NCBI GenBank assembly: GCA_036705565.1
Contig: JAUBUY010000026.1
Source of the DNA: Microcoleus sp036705565
Lineage (GTDB): Bacteria; Cyanobacteriota; Cyanobacteriia; Cyanobacteriales; Microcoleaceae
Direction: 5' to 3' (one strand)
Length of the DNA: 64,000 bases
Shown here: positions 24,405 through 33,179 of the stretch, piece after piece
Numbering within the stretch: the stretch's first letter is position 1
Layout of the letters: each line of letters begins with the position of its first letter
Translations under genes and position numbers: made by a program
The notes under the pieces: model-generated
Databases searched by the model: none
Seen by the model: the letters and a program-made list of their open reading frames with translations, nothing else
Told to the model about the DNA's origin: nothing

Positions 24405-27215
24405 ATGAGCGATTTGATGCCGACAAATATAGAGGCAGAAGAAGCAATTTTGGGCGGGATTTTAATTGACCCCGAAGCTATTTCCCGAATTGCCGAACTG
24501 CTGCGCCCGGAGTTTTTTGCCATCACCGCTCATCAAGTCATTTATCGATCGGCATTAGGGCTATTTTTACAGGGCCAACCTACCGATTTAATGACGGTAA
24601 CAACTGCGCTAACCGACCGCAACCAGTTAGAGCAAGTAGGAGGACTAACTAAATTAGCACAATTAGTCGATCGCACAGTTTCCGCAGTCAACATCGACCA
24701 ATATGCAGTTTTAGTTGAAGACAAATATCAGCGCCGCAAATTAATCGAAGCTGGCAACAACATAGTACAATTAGGTTACGAGACAGCAGTACCGCTAGAA
24801 ACAGTCTTAGACCGCGCCGAACAAGAAATTTTCAGCATAACTCAAGAACGCCCGCAACAGGATTTAGTGTCGATCGGCGAAACACTAAACCAAACATTTC
24901 AAGACCTAGAAAATCGCAATGAAGGCCTCACACTTCCCGGTATTCCGTGCGGTTTTTATGACTTAGATGCTATGACAGGAGGCTTTCAGCGATCGGATTT
25001 AATCATCGTTGCAGCCAGGCCGGCGATGGGCAAGTGCCAAGCAGCCTCTACCGTAATAGTAGAAAGTGATGGAACTGTTTCTAGTATAGAACAAATCTAT
25101 CAAAAACGTCAAGCTGAATTACTAACATTAGGAGAAGATTGGCAATTTCACCTAACTAGACCATCAGCTTTTATAGATGATGGAATTAAGCCTGTATTTC
25201 GGGTTACAACAAGACTGGGACGATTTATAGAAACTACAATTACACACCCATTTTTAACAATTAAGGGCTGGCGGCAGTTGAGGGAAATACAAGTAGGCGA
25301 TAAGATTGCTGTTCCCCGCAGGATGAATGTTTTTGGTAAAGAAACCATCCGAGACTGTGAAGTTAAATTATTGGCTTATCTAATTGGCGATGGGTGTTTG
25401 ACACGCAGCGCGCCACACTTCACCAATGGAAATACTGCTATACTACAAGATTTTGCTGAAGCTGCTACTAGCTTCGGAGGTCTTAAGCTGCGATTTAACG
25501 ATAAAGGGAGACGCGCACCAGAATATTATGTCATGGGCGATCGAGAAAGTTACACAGATAGTATAAAAAACTTTGGTTATAATTTAGAACTAATCCTTTT
25601 AAAACGAAATTTTGACTCTAAAAAATTAGCGCTAGAATTGAAAGTTCCACCGCGATTAGTCCGGTCTTGGGTGGAAGGAATAGCATTTCCCAATCAAGAA
25701 TTATTTAGTGGCATTTGCAGAGTTTTAAGAGTAGATCCAGAACACCTTGCCGATGAGGGAATGGATGTTATTAATACAAGTCATAAAAATCCCCTGAGAA
25801 ATTGGTTAGAAAAGTTAGGTCTGATGGGAAAAAATGCTCATGAGAAAACCGTACCGGACATAGTGTTTAGATTGCGGCGATCGCAAGTTGCCCTTTTCCT
25901 CAACCGCCTCTTTTCAACTGACGGCTGGGCAACCCTACTTACCAGCGGTCAATCTCAACTAGGCTACTGTTCTGTCAGCGAAGGACTAGCCAGACACGTA
26001 CAGCATCTACTGCTGAGATTTGGCATCATTGCAGCCCTCAAAAAGCGTTCTGTCAAATACAAAAATACTCGTAGACCAGCTTGGCAAATCGATATTACTG
26101 ATGCAAAATCAATCAAAACATTCATATCAGAAATTGGCATTTTTGGCAAAGAGGTAGCCTTATTCAAAGTAAAAGAAGCATTAGAAAATAAAGAATCTCA
26201 CAATAACCGCGATTTGATTCCTGTAGAGGCGTGGGAATACCTAGCATTAGCAAAAGGCAACGAATCTTGGGCATCCTTAGCAAAACGCGCAGACATCAAA
26301 GGTCACTCAAATATCCACGTTGGTAAACGTGCGCTGTCCAGAGAAAGATTTTTAGTTTTAGCAACGGCTTTAGATAATTTATGGCTGAAAAAACTGGCAG
26401 ATAGCGAGGTTTACTGGGATGAAATAGTTTCTATCGAACCGATGGGAAACAAGCAAGTTTACGACTTAACTATCCCGGAGACACACAATTTTGTGGCTAA
26501 CGATATCTGCGTTCACAATACAGCTTTCTGTACCAACATCGCCCATCACATCGCCGCCGGACAGCAAAAATTGCCGGTTGCCGTTTTCAGCTTAGAAATG
26601 TCGAAAGAACAGCTAGTGCAGCGTATCCTGTCGAGTGAAGCCAAAATAGAAAGCAACAGGTTGCGATCGGGTAGAATCAGTCAAAACGAATGGGAACCAA
26701 TCAGTACAGCCATTGGCAATTTATCAGAACTACCACTATTTATTGACGATACTCCCAATATTACCGTCACAGAAATACGATCGAAAGTCCGCCGCCTCCA
26801 AGCAGAACAAGGCGGAAGCCTAGGATTAGTCTTGCTAGATTACCTGCAATTAATGGAAGGTACTAGCGACAACCGTGTGCAAGAACTATCTCGAATTACC
26901 AGAAGTCTTAAAGGTTTAGCCCGCGAACTCAACGTGCCGATTATTGCCTTATCTCAGTTGAGTCGGGGTGTGGAAGCGAGGACAAACAAGCGGCCTATGA
27001 TGTCTGATTTACGCGAAAGCGGATCGATCGAGCAAGACGCGGATTTAGTAATTATGCTCTACCGCGATGAATACTATAACCCTGACTCGCCCGATCGCGG
27101 AATTGCAGAAGTAATTATTACCAAACACAGAAACGGGCCCACAGGAATCATCAAACTATTATTTGACGCCCAATTTACCTGCTTTCGCAATCTGGCATCT
27201 CCGAAGCGATCGTAA
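24405..27215 (+). CDS. dnaB: Replicative DNA helicase DnaB, interrupted by a homing-endonuclease intein
   Basis: 936 residues in all: N-extein 1-210, intein 211-705, C-extein 706-936, so the mature helicase is 441 residues, normal for DnaB. The N-terminal domain has NIEAEEAILGGILIDPEA; the RecA-like core is split exactly inside Walker A (ARPAMGK, then after splicing TAFCTNIA). FSLEMSKEQLVQR, LVLLDYLQLM and DLRESGSIEQDADLVIMLYR follow. The alternative intein site within RESG/S, used by the Synechocystis 6803 intein, is uninterrupted here. Splicing is required for ATP binding, so this essential protein depends on the intein being active. The first residues MSDLMPTN allow two starts; the ATG at 24405 gives the longer. 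Confidence 0.96.
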   Translation: MSDLMPTNIEAEEAILGGILIDPEAISRIAELLRPEFFAITAHQVIYRSALGLFLQGQPTDLMTVTTALTDRNQLEQVGGLTKLAQLVDRTVSAVNIDQYAVLVEDKYQRRKLIEAGNNIVQLGYETAVPLETVLDRAEQEIFSITQERPQQDLVSIGETLNQTFQDLENRNEGLTLPGIPCGFYDLDAMTGGFQRSDLIIVAARPAMGKCQAASTVIVESDGTVSSIEQIYQKRQAELLTLGEDWQFHLTRPSAFIDDGIKPVFRVTTRLGRFIETTITHPFLTIKGWRQLREIQVGDKIAVPRRMNVFGKETIRDCEVKLLAYLIGDGCLTRSAPHFTNGNTAILQDFAEAATSFGGLKLRFNDKGRRAPEYYVMGDRESYTDSIKNFGYNLELILLKRNFDSKKLALELKVPPRLVRSWVEGIAFPNQELFSGICRVLRVDPEHLADEGMDVINTSHKNPLRNWLEKLGLMGKNAHEKTVPDIVFRLRRSQVALFLNRLFSTDGWATLLTSGQSQLGYCSVSEGLARHVQHLLLRFGIIAALKKRSVKYKNTRRPAWQIDITDAKSIKTFISEIGIFGKEVALFKVKEALENKESHNNRDLIPVEAWEYLALAKGNESWASLAKRADIKGHSNIHVGKRALSRERFLVLATALDNLWLKKLADSEVYWDEIVSIEPMGNKQVYDLTIPETHNFVANDICVHNTAFCTNIAHHIAAGQQKLPVAVFSLEMSKEQLVQRILSSEAKIESNRLRSGRISQNEWEPISTAIGNLSELPLFIDDTPNITVTEIRSKVRRLQAEQGGSLGLVLLDYLQLMEGTSDNRVQELSRITRSLKGLARELNVPIIALSQLSRGVEARTNKRPMMSDLRESGSIEQDADLVIMLYRDEYYNPDSPDRGIAEVIITKHRNGPTGIIKLLFDAQFTCFRNLASPKRS
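25035..26519 (+). mobile_element. DnaB P-loop intein with LAGLIDADG endonuclease
   Basis: 495 residues from Cys211 (first residue CQAASTVIVESDG) to Asn705 (NDICVHN), followed by Thr706 as the +1 nucleophile. Block B is visible as TITHPFLTIKGW, with the conserved T-x-x-H. Two LAGLIDADG-type motifs are present: LAYLIGDGCL and FLNRLFSTDGW, each with the catalytic acidic residue. Block F is QVYDLTIPETHNFVA. All splicing residues (Cys1, block B His, His-Asn end, Thr+1) are in place, so both splicing and homing could be active. Confidence 0.95.
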
Positions 27216-27235
27216 ATCAACCAGAACATACACAG

Positions 27236-27273
27236 AAACCCGGTTTCTTAAAAAAAACCGGGTTTCTAAATAC
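27236..27273. terminator. Paired AAACCCGGTTTC palindromes between convergent genes
   Basis: AGAAACCCGGTTTCTT and AACCGGGTTTCTAAA lie on both sides of an A-rich run, between the end of dnaB and the end of the convergent FKBP gene. They can pair to form a stem. The same palindrome is dispersed at 17536, 35826, 35931 and 35975, so it is a repeat that probably serves as a bidirectional terminator here. Confidence 0.55.
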
Positions 27274-27307
27274 CGTAAAAGTTTTACGTTGAATGAGATT
27301 GAGCTAC

Positions 27308-27913
27308 CTAGCCACCGATTCTCAACAATTCCACATCAAAAATCAGCGTAGCATTAGGAGGAATCACCCCGCCCGCACCGCGAGCGCCGTAACCGAGTTC
27401 AGGGGGAATAATCAACTTGCGCCGGTCTCCAACTTTCATCGTACCGACACCTTCATCCCAACCCTTAATTACTTGACCCACGCCAATTTTGAACTGAAAA
27501 GGTGAATTGCGATCGCGCGAACTGTCAAACTTCGTGCCATCCTCCAAAGTTCCAGTGTAGTGTACGACAACCGTCTGCCCGGTTTTTGGAGTCGCCCCCT
27601 TACCCTCTGTCAATTCAACATATTTCAGACCTGAATCTGTGGTGACAGTTTTCTCAGTATTAACAGTTTTCTCAGTATTATCAGTCATGTTATTGCCAGC
27701 GATAGTAGCTGGTACCTTCGGTAAAGTAGCATCAGCTACTAGCAAGCTATTTTCATTCAAAGACTGCGCTGACAACTTCTCAATAGCAGTCTCGGGTAAA
27801 AGATTGTTCAATTCGGCTGCAACTGCTTGGGACCCAGAACCGCCCATTTGAGCGACTATCAAAAACAAAAAGCAAACCAGCATTACTCCCAAGCTGACTA
27901 GAACTCCTCGCAA
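27308..27913 (-). CDS. FKBP-type peptidyl-prolyl cis-trans isomerase, membrane-anchored or exported
   Basis: 201 residues. The N-terminus MRGVLVSLGVMLVCFLFLIVAQMGG is a signal anchor or signal peptide. A linker with a doubled NTEKTV motif leads into a complete FKBP domain: YVELTEGKGATPKTGQTVVV, HYTGTLEDGTKFDSS, PFQFKIGVGQVIKGWDEGV, GMxxGExR-like MKVGDRRKLIIPPELGYG and the end IPPNATLIFDVELL. Active-site Tyr, Asp, Phe and Trp positions of FKBPs are present. It probably assists folding of periplasmic or thylakoid-lumen proteins. It is convergent with dnaB. Confidence 0.92.
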   Translation of the reverse strand: MRGVLVSLGVMLVCFLFLIVAQMGGSGSQAVAAELNNLLPETAIEKLSAQSLNENSLLVADATLPKVPATIAGNNMTDNTEKTVNTEKTVTTDSGLKYVELTEGKGATPKTGQTVVVHYTGTLEDGTKFDSSRDRNSPFQFKIGVGQVIKGWDEGVGTMKVGDRRKLIIPPELGYGARGAGGVIPPNATLIFDVELLRIGG

Positions 27914-28192
27914 AATTAATCCTCCTAATACTTTTAACCGCGATATCTCAGATATCTAAGACATCTAGTACAACAAGAACTACCAAATTTTATCTGAACT
28001 TTTCCACCAAAAAACGGCAGGTATCAGATAATTTTAAAGGCAAAAGTATGAAGTCAAAATGTTTGTTATTCTACATAAATGGCTTCTACATAAGTGCCTT
28101 TTTTAGCCTTCTGCCTTCGGGTGACAATCTTATCACAAGATAGCAGCCAACTTCTCGCGGGCGTTAGCGAAGCTTGCAGAAGAGGAGCGAAC

Positions 28193-28519
28193 TCAGCGCC
28201 AGTTACGGTTTTCTAAATCCCGCATCTGACGTTCCAAACGATCGAGCCTTCCCCGCAACTCATCCATTTCGGACTGTCGGGGGACTCCCATATCTTGCAG
28301 CATATTCCGTAGTTGCCGCTGCAACTGCGTCTCCCAATTCCCCTGTTCAGACTTGATGTGCTCCGTCATGTCATCGACAAAGGTTTTGGCTTGCTCAGGA
28401 TTGATTTTGCCATCTTTGACCCATTGCTCGCTGACTTCCTGCAATTTCTCTGCCACCAGAGAGGTAGTACCAATGCCCAGCATTACCAGTTGTTTGAGTA
28501 AGTTGCTATTGTTATCCAT
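28193..28519 (-). CDS. Phasin-like coiled-coil protein
   Basis: 108 residues: a hydrophobic helix (LLKQLVMLGIGTTSLVAEKL) followed by an amphipathic region with INPEQAKTFVDDM and a C-terminal coiled coil (MDELRGRLDRLERQMRDLEN). This is the layout of the small phasin-family proteins found in many cyanobacteria, often annotated as polyhydroxyalkanoate-granule associated. No PHA synthesis genes are in the window, so granule binding is only inferred. Confidence 0.7.
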   Translation of the reverse strand: MDNNSNLLKQLVMLGIGTTSLVAEKLQEVSEQWVKDGKINPEQAKTFVDDMTEHIKSEQGNWETQLQRQLRNMLQDMGVPRQSEMDELRGRLDRLERQMRDLENRNWR

Positions 28520-28735
28520 AGATTTTTCCTAATGTTTGCCCTTTGATACCCGATCGGCTCAGGTCGCCTGCAGTCGCTGCGAAACCATCTGTAAACTTAA
28601 AGTTACATCAGCGCACACCTACCTTTCTATTTTGGAGCATCCAGCCGCCTGATGGCGAGCCGATCGCCCATTCTCGGCGTTCGGAAAACCCGCTAATGAG
28701 CCTACCCACCACATTACCCCATCACCCTGCTGTCT

Positions 28736-29092
28736 ATGCCTGATTGCCCCCGCTGTCACCAACCTGTAGACGCCCAAGCGCTCGCCTGTCCACACTGCAA
28801 AATCCCCCTCAAAGCTTTCGGTCATCCGGGTATCCCTCTTTATCGATCGAAACCCGAAGAATTTCTGTGCGCTACCTGTATTTATCACGAAGACGATACT
28901 TGCAACTACCCGCAGCGTCCTTTTGCCAAAGAATGCACGCTTTATCACGATCGAGCTGAGCCACTTGTGCCACAGACGATTCCTTACAGCAGCGGCGACG
29001 GGCTGCAATCAATCAAAAATTGGTGTCAGCGCCATCTGGTTTGGTTAGCATTATTAGGTTTAATTATTATTAGCATTGCTCTGTCGATTTAA
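28736..29092 (+). CDS. Zinc-ribbon membrane protein
   Basis: 118 residues. An N-terminal zinc ribbon has CPRC (4-7) and CPHC (18-21); a second cysteine cluster has CATC, then CNY and ECTLYH at about 45-70. A C-terminal transmembrane helix (LVWLALLGLIIISIALSI) ends the protein, giving a cytoplasmic metal-binding head on a tail anchor. I do not know its role. Its stop codon is part of the 6-base target duplication of the palindromic element that follows. Confidence 0.75.
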   Translation: MPDCPRCHQPVDAQALACPHCKIPLKAFGHPGIPLYRSKPEEFLCATCIYHEDDTCNYPQRPFAKECTLYHDRAEPLVPQTIPYSSGDGLQSIKNWCQRHLVWLALLGLIIISIALSI

Positions 29093-29224
29093 TCTCACAT
29101 CTTGCACCATTCTGAAGAACAGGCTTTCCGGTCTGTTCCACAGGAGATTAATTTTCTTGTGGAACAGGCCGGAAAGCCTGTTCATAAAAGGCTTATTGAC
29201 AATGGTACAACATCTCAGTTTAAT
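29088..29224. mobile_element. Palindromic MITE-like element, copy 1, with TTTAAT target duplication
   Basis: The element spans 29094-29218. Terminal inverted repeats are CTCACATCTTGCACCATTCT on the left and ACAATGGTACAACATCTCAG on the right. Two inner hairpins carry AACAGGCTTTCCGG and CCGGAAAGCCTGTT cores. TTTAAT occurs directly before (29088-29093) and after (29219-29224), consistent with a target-site duplication. The left copy includes the stop codon of the zinc-ribbon gene. Confidence 0.85.
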
Positions 29225-29295
29225 CTGATTGTACAAAGCGTAGAATAGAGAGATATCTGTTAATCTGGGTTGCTCTATTATTCTCTAAATTATTC

Positions 29296-30261
29296 ATGAG
29301 CTACGTATTCGGCATCGACGGCGGCGGCACTAAAACAATCTGCCTTTTAATGGATGACAACCACCTTGTTTTAGGACGGGGTGAAGCAGGGCCGTCCAAT
29401 TATCAAACCCTGGGAATTGAGACAGCCAAAGAATCCATCCAATTGGCGATCGAACGAGCAGTTCTGTCCGCTAAAATCGAGACGAATAGCAATCTCAACA
29501 TAGAAGCAATTGGTCTGGGACTAGCAGGCGTCGGGCGTCCAAAAGATCGTGAAATAGTGCAATTTGTAGTGCAGAACTTGCAGTTGACGAATACTTTACC
29601 AGTAACCCGATCGTTCCTGCCCAGGAATATAGTAATTAGCAGCGACTGCGCGATCGCACTTGCTGGCGGTACAGGTTATCCAGTAGGTATCGCCGTTATT
29701 TCAGGAACAGGTTCGATTGTTTTCGGGCAAAACCGTCAAGGAAAAACTAAACGAGTCGGCGGTTGGGGATATATTTTAGGCGATGAAGGCAGCGGATATA
29801 ACATTGCCCTTCAGGGTTTGCAAGCTGCTTTGAAGTTCTATGACGGACGCGAAGATTTTACCGTGCTTGCGGAAAAATTTCAAACGCATTTAGGCCTCAA
29901 TAACCTAGAAGAATTGGTAGAAGTCGTTTACGGGCGCGGTTGGGGAGTCAAAGAAATTGCTGCTTTAGCGCCGATTGTCCAACAAGCCGCAGCAGAGGGC
30001 GATCGCGTCGCTGACTGCATTATCAATAATGCTGTAGCAGAATTAACCTATTCAACCAAAATAGCCATTTCAGCGCTATTTAACCAAACAGAAGAATTTG
30101 AAATTGTGATCGTAGGAGGTGTGTGGGGTGGAGAGGCAAATTGCCGAGGTCGGTTTGAAGCAGCCATAAGTGCGATCGCCCCAAAAGCTAAGGTAATTTC
30201 GCCCCGATACGAACCAGCTTTCGGTGCTGGATTGCTAGCCTTAAACGCTCTCAACAATTAA
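29296..30261 (+). CDS. BadF/BadG-type ATPase, N-acetylglucosamine kinase-like
   Basis: A 321-residue member of the sugar-kinase/Hsp70/actin superfamily. Phosphate-1 motif FGIDGGGTKTICLLMD is at residues 4-19; SSDCAIALAGG and ISGTGSIVFG are the phosphate-2 and adenosine-side loops; GWGYILGDEGSGYNIA and IVIVGGVWG complete the ATP site. These are the hallmarks of eukaryote-type N-acetylglucosamine kinase relatives. It probably phosphorylates an amino sugar released from cell-wall or glycan turnover. It stands alone. Confidence 0.85.
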   Translation: MSYVFGIDGGGTKTICLLMDDNHLVLGRGEAGPSNYQTLGIETAKESIQLAIERAVLSAKIETNSNLNIEAIGLGLAGVGRPKDREIVQFVVQNLQLTNTLPVTRSFLPRNIVISSDCAIALAGGTGYPVGIAVISGTGSIVFGQNRQGKTKRVGGWGYILGDEGSGYNIALQGLQAALKFYDGREDFTVLAEKFQTHLGLNNLEELVEVVYGRGWGVKEIAALAPIVQQAAAEGDRVADCIINNAVAELTYSTKIAISALFNQTEEFEIVIVGGVWGGEANCRGRFEAAISAIAPKAKVISPRYEPAFGAGLLALNALNN

Positions 30262-30597
30262 TTGTTGACTGTTGACTGTTGACAAGCGAAATATTTTACA
30301 CCTACTTTCCAGCTTCCAGATTCATCTGTGGAGTCAAGTCTAAAATCTAAAATCTAAAATCTAAAATCTAAAATCGACTGGCTGTTGACTATCTTCCTTA
30401 TCTTCCCGATCGCCCCTGTATTGGGGATTTTCTCGATTTTTCCAAATTTTCAACTTCTTGATTATCAACCTTATCTTCCCAACTGGTAGAATTCCAGCCT
30501 GCCATAATCAAAACATCAGATGAATGCGAAACCAGAAACAAATTTAGCAGTAGTGCGTTCCTAAGTAAACAAAAACCGAAGCAAGGAGACAATTTAT
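30262..30597. repeat. Composite heptamer element in the spacer after the sugar kinase
   Basis: From about 30305, leader CCAGATTCATCTGTGGAGTC, then five AAAATCT heptamers (about 30335-30375) ending CGACTGGCTG. It matches the elements at 24213 and 53585. Near 30584 a GGAGAC lies 10 bases before the next start and is a plausible ribosome-binding site. No gene is seen. Confidence 0.8.
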
Positions 30598-31254
30598 ATG
30601 ATTACTTCTCAAAAATGGCGTTCAGCAACAGCAGCAATCCTCGCACTGGGCATTACAGTGGGAACCAGCGCGCCGCTGGTGGTAGCTACTCCCGCAGAAG
30701 CCCAACAAAGAATTTCCCAATTTGATAGCATCCGAATTCCGTCGGGCAGTGTAATTCCAGTTAGGTATGAAAAAGACAAAATAGTTGTCACCCGCGAAGA
30801 AACTTCACCTTTAACTTTAACAGTAGCGCAAGACATCCGCACACCTCAAGGCAGAGTGTTAATCCCCGGAGGCAGCCAGATAGTCGGGGCACTGCAACCT
30901 GTCAGAAGAGGCAATCAAATCGGTACTCAATTTGTTGCCAGAGAGTTAATTATCAGCCGCCGCCAACGCTATCGGATTGATGGCTATTCGGGAATTATTA
31001 CCCGAACCGAAAGAGTCCAAAAAGGTGCTGGCACAGGTTCAGTAGCGCAAGGTGCAGCCTTGGGTGCTGCTGCTGCGGCTGCACTCGCAGGCATTACCGG
31101 CGACAAAGCGATCGCGACTGAAGAAGTATTGGGAGGCGTTGGGATCGGCGCTTTAGCTGGAGTATTGTTGGGGCGGCGCAGCGTTGACGTGCTGGTGATT
31201 CGCCCGGAACAAGATTTGGCAGTGAGATTGCGATCGGACATCGTGCTCCGCTAA
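30598..31254 (+). CDS. Exported glycine-rich protein of unknown function
   Basis: 218 residues with a signal peptide ending around TPAEAQQ (about residue 35). The mature part has a beta-rich core (IPSGSVIPVRYEKDKIVV ... VLIPGGSQIVGALQPV) resembling the outer-membrane/VirB10-like barrel pattern of polyGly-polySer conserved cyanobacterial proteins, then a small-residue helix pair (GSVAQGAALGAAAAAALAG and GVGIGALAGVLLG) with a glycine-zipper look. It probably sits in the envelope. GGAGAC 8-13 bases upstream supports the ATG. The next gene begins 2 bases after its stop, suggesting an operon. Confidence 0.75.
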   Translation: MITSQKWRSATAAILALGITVGTSAPLVVATPAEAQQRISQFDSIRIPSGSVIPVRYEKDKIVVTREETSPLTLTVAQDIRTPQGRVLIPGGSQIVGALQPVRRGNQIGTQFVARELIISRRQRYRIDGYSGIITRTERVQKGAGTGSVAQGAALGAAAAAALAGITGDKAIATEEVLGGVGIGALAGVLLGRRSVDVLVIRPEQDLAVRLRSDIVLR

Positions 31255-31256
31255 TA

Positions 31257-31760
31257 TTGGTATCTTCCGAATCAATTATTTGCAGTAAAACATTGTCGAT
31301 CGCTAACTTGTGGTCTCCCGATAATTGGCTAGGCATACTTTTAAGGTTGTGCCTAGCCATGTTTGTTGGCGGAATTATTGGATGGGAGCGCCAACTCAGA
31401 AATAAACCAGCGGGATTGAGAACTCATATGCTAGTTAGTATGGGTTGTGCGCTGTTTGTTTTAATGCCGCTGGCAATGGGGAAAAATGAAAACGGAGGAG
31501 ATGCTGTAGCGCGCGTAATTCAAGGCGTTGCTGCCGGGATTGGGTTTTTGGGAGGCGGAGAAATCCTGCGGCAAAATCGACATGAAATAGGCAAAGTTGA
31601 AGTTCACGGGCTCACATCTGCCGCCGCTATTTGGGTGTCAGCAGCTTTAGGAACGGCTGCAGGATGCGGGTTGTGGCAACTGGCCTTAATTGGCGCTTTA
31701 ATGTCGCTCTTTGTTCTGAGAGGAATTAAAGAGTTAGAGCGTCGAAGTCGTAGGAAATAG
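31257..31760 (+). CDS. MgtC/SapB family membrane protein
   Basis: 167 residues as read from a TTG at 31257; the start is uncertain since no ATG occurs before the first membrane span (WLGILLRLCLAMFVGGIIGW). The family signature GGIIGWERQLRNKPAGLRTHM with the following LVSMGCALF is clear, then VARVIQGVAAGIGFLGGGEIL and LTSAAAIWVSAALGTAAG. Four to five membrane helices are expected. MgtC proteins are linked to Mg2+ homeostasis and control of the ATP synthase. It follows the exported protein by 2 bases, so translation may be coupled. Confidence 0.87.
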   Translation: MVSSESIICSKTLSIANLWSPDNWLGILLRLCLAMFVGGIIGWERQLRNKPAGLRTHMLVSMGCALFVLMPLAMGKNENGGDAVARVIQGVAAGIGFLGGGEILRQNRHEIGKVEVHGLTSAAAIWVSAALGTAAGCGLWQLALIGALMSLFVLRGIKELERRSRRK

Positions 31761-32272
31761 TCTCAGTGATGATAGAAAATCGGGTATTATAACCGTTATA
31801 ACGTTTGGAGTGACGACGGAAGTACGAGCTAGTTTTATGACGGTTAAATTACTCACTACGAACTAACTTTATTACGGTCGATGGAGGGAAAATAATATTA
31901 GCTGTTTCATACCAACCCCAGTTAATCATTGATCGTAAATTGTTTGCCATTATCCCAGCCATATCTGTCAATAAGGTGAAAAAGGAGCGTTACACAATTT
32001 GAGGATGATTATTGTGGGCATTGGTGTTAACTTAACGTTAAACCCTTATTCCAGCACGGGTTTCAACAAGAGTCTCCATCAAAGCGAAAGTCCTCGCTAT
32101 GAGGACTAATGAGTTCTTCAGTCCTCTTTGAGAGGACTTTTGCTCTCTCGACAGGGAATTCATTCCCTGGCGGACTGACGGGTAAGCGGGAGGACTGGCG
32201 GACTAAAAGCTTAAGTTGACACTAATATATTGTGGGGGGTTCCGCCTGCGGTGAAAATACACGCTTTCGGGC

Positions 32273-32375
32273 TAAGCTGTCGCGCATTTAAATTGTATAT
32301 TCAGGGCGGGCGGGACGCCCACCTCACAAGACTTTGATTTTTTTTGACATACAATTTAAATGCCGCAACAGCTTA
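32273..32375. mobile_element. TAAGCTGT palindromic element, copy 1
   Basis: 103 bases bounded by TAAGCTGTCGCGCATTTAAA and, in inverse, TTTAAATGCCGCAACAGCTTA (first 20 bases shared). The middle holds GGGCGGGCGGGACGCCC. Copies lie at 32508 and 50079. TA at both tips is compatible with insertion at TA. Confidence 0.8.
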
Positions 32376-32507
32376 CGAGAGCCCATTCCACAAAAAAACA
32401 ATCAAAATCATCCCGCAATTATGCAACGGCTAAAAAGTGGCTAAAACGCTGGAAATCTCTGCTTGGGGCGAGCGAGAAATATTCTCGATTTGATAGATAA
32501 TTAACCA

Positions 32508-32619
32508 TAAGCTGTCGCGCATTTAAATTGTATATTCAGGGCAGCCAGGACGCCCAACCCCTACTCCCCACAAAACTTTGATTGTTTTTTAACAGACAAT
32601 TTCAAGGTAGAACAGCTTA
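32508..32619. mobile_element. TAAGCTGT palindromic element, copy 2 (diverged)
   Basis: 112 bases with left end TAAGCTGTCGCGCATTTAAA identical to copy 1 and a right end decayed to TTCAAGGTAGAACAGCTTA. The centre CAGCCAGGACGCCC has lost the symmetric GC hairpin. Confidence 0.75.
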
Positions 32620-32916
32620 AACAACATCTCAATAATAATGCTCAAATTTTACGAACCAAACACTGTGACTACGCCTTGACAGGTCTGGTCATCCGGTCAT
32701 CCAGCCTGACCTTTGATGAGTGAAGTCCTCACTATCCACTTAAATCTTCATTTTAATATTTATTTCAATTTTAGTGAATTTGCTTAACACCCCTTGAAGC
32801 AAAATACCAATATTTTTTAAATTAATTAGTATATAAATCAGCCAATAATTATATGCTTTCACCCTTTATTTTAAATAAAGCTTAATATTTATATCCCCAG
32901 ATGATTGAATAACAAA

Positions 32917-33129
32917 TTAATTCCTATCATGGAAATTTGGCATTTTAATCACTTCCAAAGACTCTTGCCTCACCCGACCCGCCATCGCAGCTAACTGCAA
33001 GCTCATAAAAGCATTCAAATCTTCCAAATCACACTTGGCTGAGGAAAAAATCTTCTGCATTTCATTTTCTGCTTCCAAACTCAGATATCCAGCGGCAATA
33101 GCTTGTTTTACAACTTCACGAACCTGCAC
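32917..33129 (-). CDS. Small cyanobacterial protein, tandem paralogue A
   Basis: 70 residues, MQVREVVKQAIAAGYLSLEAENEM..., with the core CDLEDLNAFMSLQLAAMAG and RVRQES. It is clearly related to the 76-residue product encoded just upstream (33180-33410), sharing GYL(S/T)LEAEN, DLEDLNAFM and LQLAAM in the same positions. The proteins are helical and acidic. I recognise the pattern as recurrent in cyanobacteria but know no function. The 50-base spacing suggests one transcript. Confidence 0.75.
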   Translation of the reverse strand: MQVREVVKQAIAAGYLSLEAENEMQKIFSSAKCDLEDLNAFMSLQLAAMAGRVRQESLEVIKMPNFHDRN

Positions 33130-33179
33130 GGTAAAAATGTCCCTTACTAAATTTTAACTAATCAAAAGCCAACTAATTA

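Larger units (their letters stand above)
31761..32916. other. 1.1-kb gene-free region rich in dispersed repeats
   Basis: No supported gene. It includes a hairpin AGTCCTC-TTTGA-GAGGACT (about 32119-32137) with other AGGACT copies, and two TAAGCTGT palindromic elements described separately (32273-32375 and 32508-32619). The last 250 bases are AT-rich. A promoter for nothing obvious was found; the flanking genes converge onto this region. Confidence 0.7.
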
